Assembly: GCF_014647055.1 (NCBI RefSeq)
Contig: NZ_BMOL01000007.1
Span: 134,267 to 198,266, forward strand
Length of the DNA stretch: 64,000 nucleotides
Reading direction: 5' to 3'
From: Deinococcus aerolatus
Lineage (GTDB): Bacteria; Deinococcota; Deinococci; Deinococcales; Deinococcaceae
Part shown: piece by piece, positions 63,180 through 64,000 of the stretch
How positions within the stretch are numbered: the stretch's first letter is position 1
How the letters are laid out: each line of letters starts with the position of its first letter
Notes under the pieces: generated by a model
Told to the model about the DNA's origin: nothing
The model's database searches: none
The model's input: only the letters and a program-made list of their open reading frames with translations
Position numbers and translations under genes: made by a program

Positions 63180-63833
63180 GGGCGGGGGCGCGGCGAAGTG
63201 AGGGGCCTGACCTCACAGGACGTAGATCTGGAGCGGGGCGTACTGCGCGTCCGGCAAACGCGGGTCATGCGACTGGAAGAAATTGAGACGGGCGATGCCA
63301 GGACCACCAACTCACAGCGGGACATTCACCCTCCCGCCTCGGTGGTGGCCGTGCTGCGGGACCACCGGACTACGCAGGAGAGGGACCGTCAGACGGCGGA
63401 CAGCGCATGGGAAGGAGTGGGCGCGGTCTTCGGGACCACGCTGGGCGGCTGGACCTACCCCGACAATCTGGTGAGGGCGATGCGGCTGATCGTGGAATGG
63501 TCAACCCAGCGCGGCTGGAACTGCAGACCGACAAGCGGTCAGTCTGGCAGGGCGTGCCACGCGAGAGAAGCTGGCGGCTCTGATGGCAGCAATACAGGGC
63601 AGGGAACAGCGGCCCAACATCTCCCCCATAGCCTGCGCTACACCGTCGCCACGCTGGCCCTGCGCGGCGACGCGCCGGTGGAGGTGGTGTCCAAGGTCCT
63701 GGGACACGCGCGGGTATCCATCACGCTGGACGTGTACCGGCATGTCATGGACAACGAGCGGCGGGCGCTGGTGGTGGACCTCTTCCACACGCCGCCTGCA
63801 GTCTCAGGCTTCAGCCTTCCGGCGCTGACCTGA
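63180..63833 (+). pseudogene. Tyrosine recombinase/integrase remnant, C-terminal catalytic part
   Basis: The frame that follows the kinase stop reads GRGRGEVRGLTSQDVDLERG, which is the box I region (normally T-G-L-R-R-G-E-x-x-G-L) of phage-type integrases, so homology begins in the middle of the gene. The C-terminal motifs are present: HSLRYTVATLAL (His-x-x-Arg), KVLGHARVSITLDVYRHV with the box II histidine and the catalytic tyrosine. Between them, about 63490-63630, the text loses resemblance and a better reading lies in another frame, so at least one frameshift or small rearrangement is likely. The N-terminal DNA-binding domain is missing. Confidence 0.75.
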
Positions 63834-64000
63834 GGTAGTCGAATGTTACTGGCTTGCCGAATAACCGCAGATAGGGGCTGACAGGCAGGGAATCAGCCGC
63901 TGACGTTGGTGAATTTCAGAGGTTGTGGTGCTTTGATACGAATCCCGGTTAATTTGTTACACGAGGCCACCAATGGAAGAGGGTCAGGGAGCGCACCCGT
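63834..64000. other. End of window, no recognised gene; possible edge of a repeat
   Basis: No frame with family resemblance is seen. ATACGAATCCCG at 63936-63947, followed by GTTAATTTGTTA, resembles the outer end of the small repeat at 53004-53138 read from its right side (ATACGGATTCCG, then CGTTAAC). It may be a diverged or partial copy cut by the window end. Confidence 0.25.

Overview
This is GC-rich bacterial chromosome that reads as a Deinococcus species. The reasons are: about twenty translation starts sit 6-7 bp after a -10 hexamer with no Shine-Dalgarno sequence (leaderless mRNAs, very common in Deinococcus); PriA has lost its Walker A and DEEH motifs, as described for D. radiodurans; there is a PIG-L deacetylase of the kind used for bacillithiol; and there is a small non-coding repeat with terminal inverted repeats. 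No rRNA, tRNA, CRISPR array or intact insertion sequence was seen. The genus is an inference.

Layout. 1-5.0 kb: end of a CRP-family regulator, L-serine dehydratase alpha chain, rRNA pseudouridine synthase with a small membrane protein, truB and gatA. 5.1-14.7 kb: PP2C phosphatase, RidA, a PSP1-domain protein, M3 oligopeptidase, an envelope VWA protein, a membrane protein, a LysM/phosphodiester-glycosidase protein, then rbfA and a thioesterase. 14.8-22.1 kb: PIG-L deacetylase, DUF4870 protein, RNase HI, GNAT, M42 aminopeptidase, ApaG, QueA, NYN protein and an aminotransferase. 22.1-30.5 kb: a MarR regulator next to a dioxygenase-esterase fusion (MhqR/MhqO/MhqD-like), a DUF2259-like protein, a P1B-4 metal ATPase, an AmiC-type amidase and a small alarmone synthetase. 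30.6-36.5 kb: DEAD-box helicase with a long leader, then ilvB-ilvN-ilvC behind a Leu/Val/Ile leader-peptide attenuator. 36.5-42.9 kb: pseudo-helicase PriA, QueG, glutaminyl cyclase, thymidylate kinase and a NIF3 protein. 43.0-48.6 kb: HSL-type esterase, thiolase, FadB and a quinone oxidoreductase (acyl-CoA breakdown). 48.7-53.0 kb: ispE, ispD, ubiX, a GH114-type lipoprotein and a sirtuin. 53.0-53.3 kb: repeat and hairpin region. 53.3-63.2 kb: a ROK-regulated catabolic operon. 63.2-64.0 kb: a decayed tyrosine recombinase.

The most unusual unit is 53.27-63.18 kb. A ROK repressor with its own promoter and a perfect 15-bp palindrome is followed, with mostly 4-base overlaps, by an argininosuccinate-lyase-like enzyme, a secreted multidomain PIG-L deacetylase, a sugar ABC transporter (binding protein and two permeases, no ATPase), a cytoplasmic PIG-L deacetylase and a PfkB sugar kinase. 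This looks like a complete route that deacylates an N-acylated sugar conjugate outside the cell, imports it, deacylates it again, splits it by beta-elimination and phosphorylates the sugar. The substrate is unknown. The repeat on one side and the recombinase remnant on the other suggest insertion or rearrangement at both edges.

Other points of interest: the ilv attenuator, where the leader peptide itself appears leaderless and an antiterminator can be drawn; the MarR dyad lying inside the 17-bp promoter spacer of the dioxygenase-esterase fusion; and leaderless mini-ORFs whose stop codons overlap the start codons of rbfA and ubiX.
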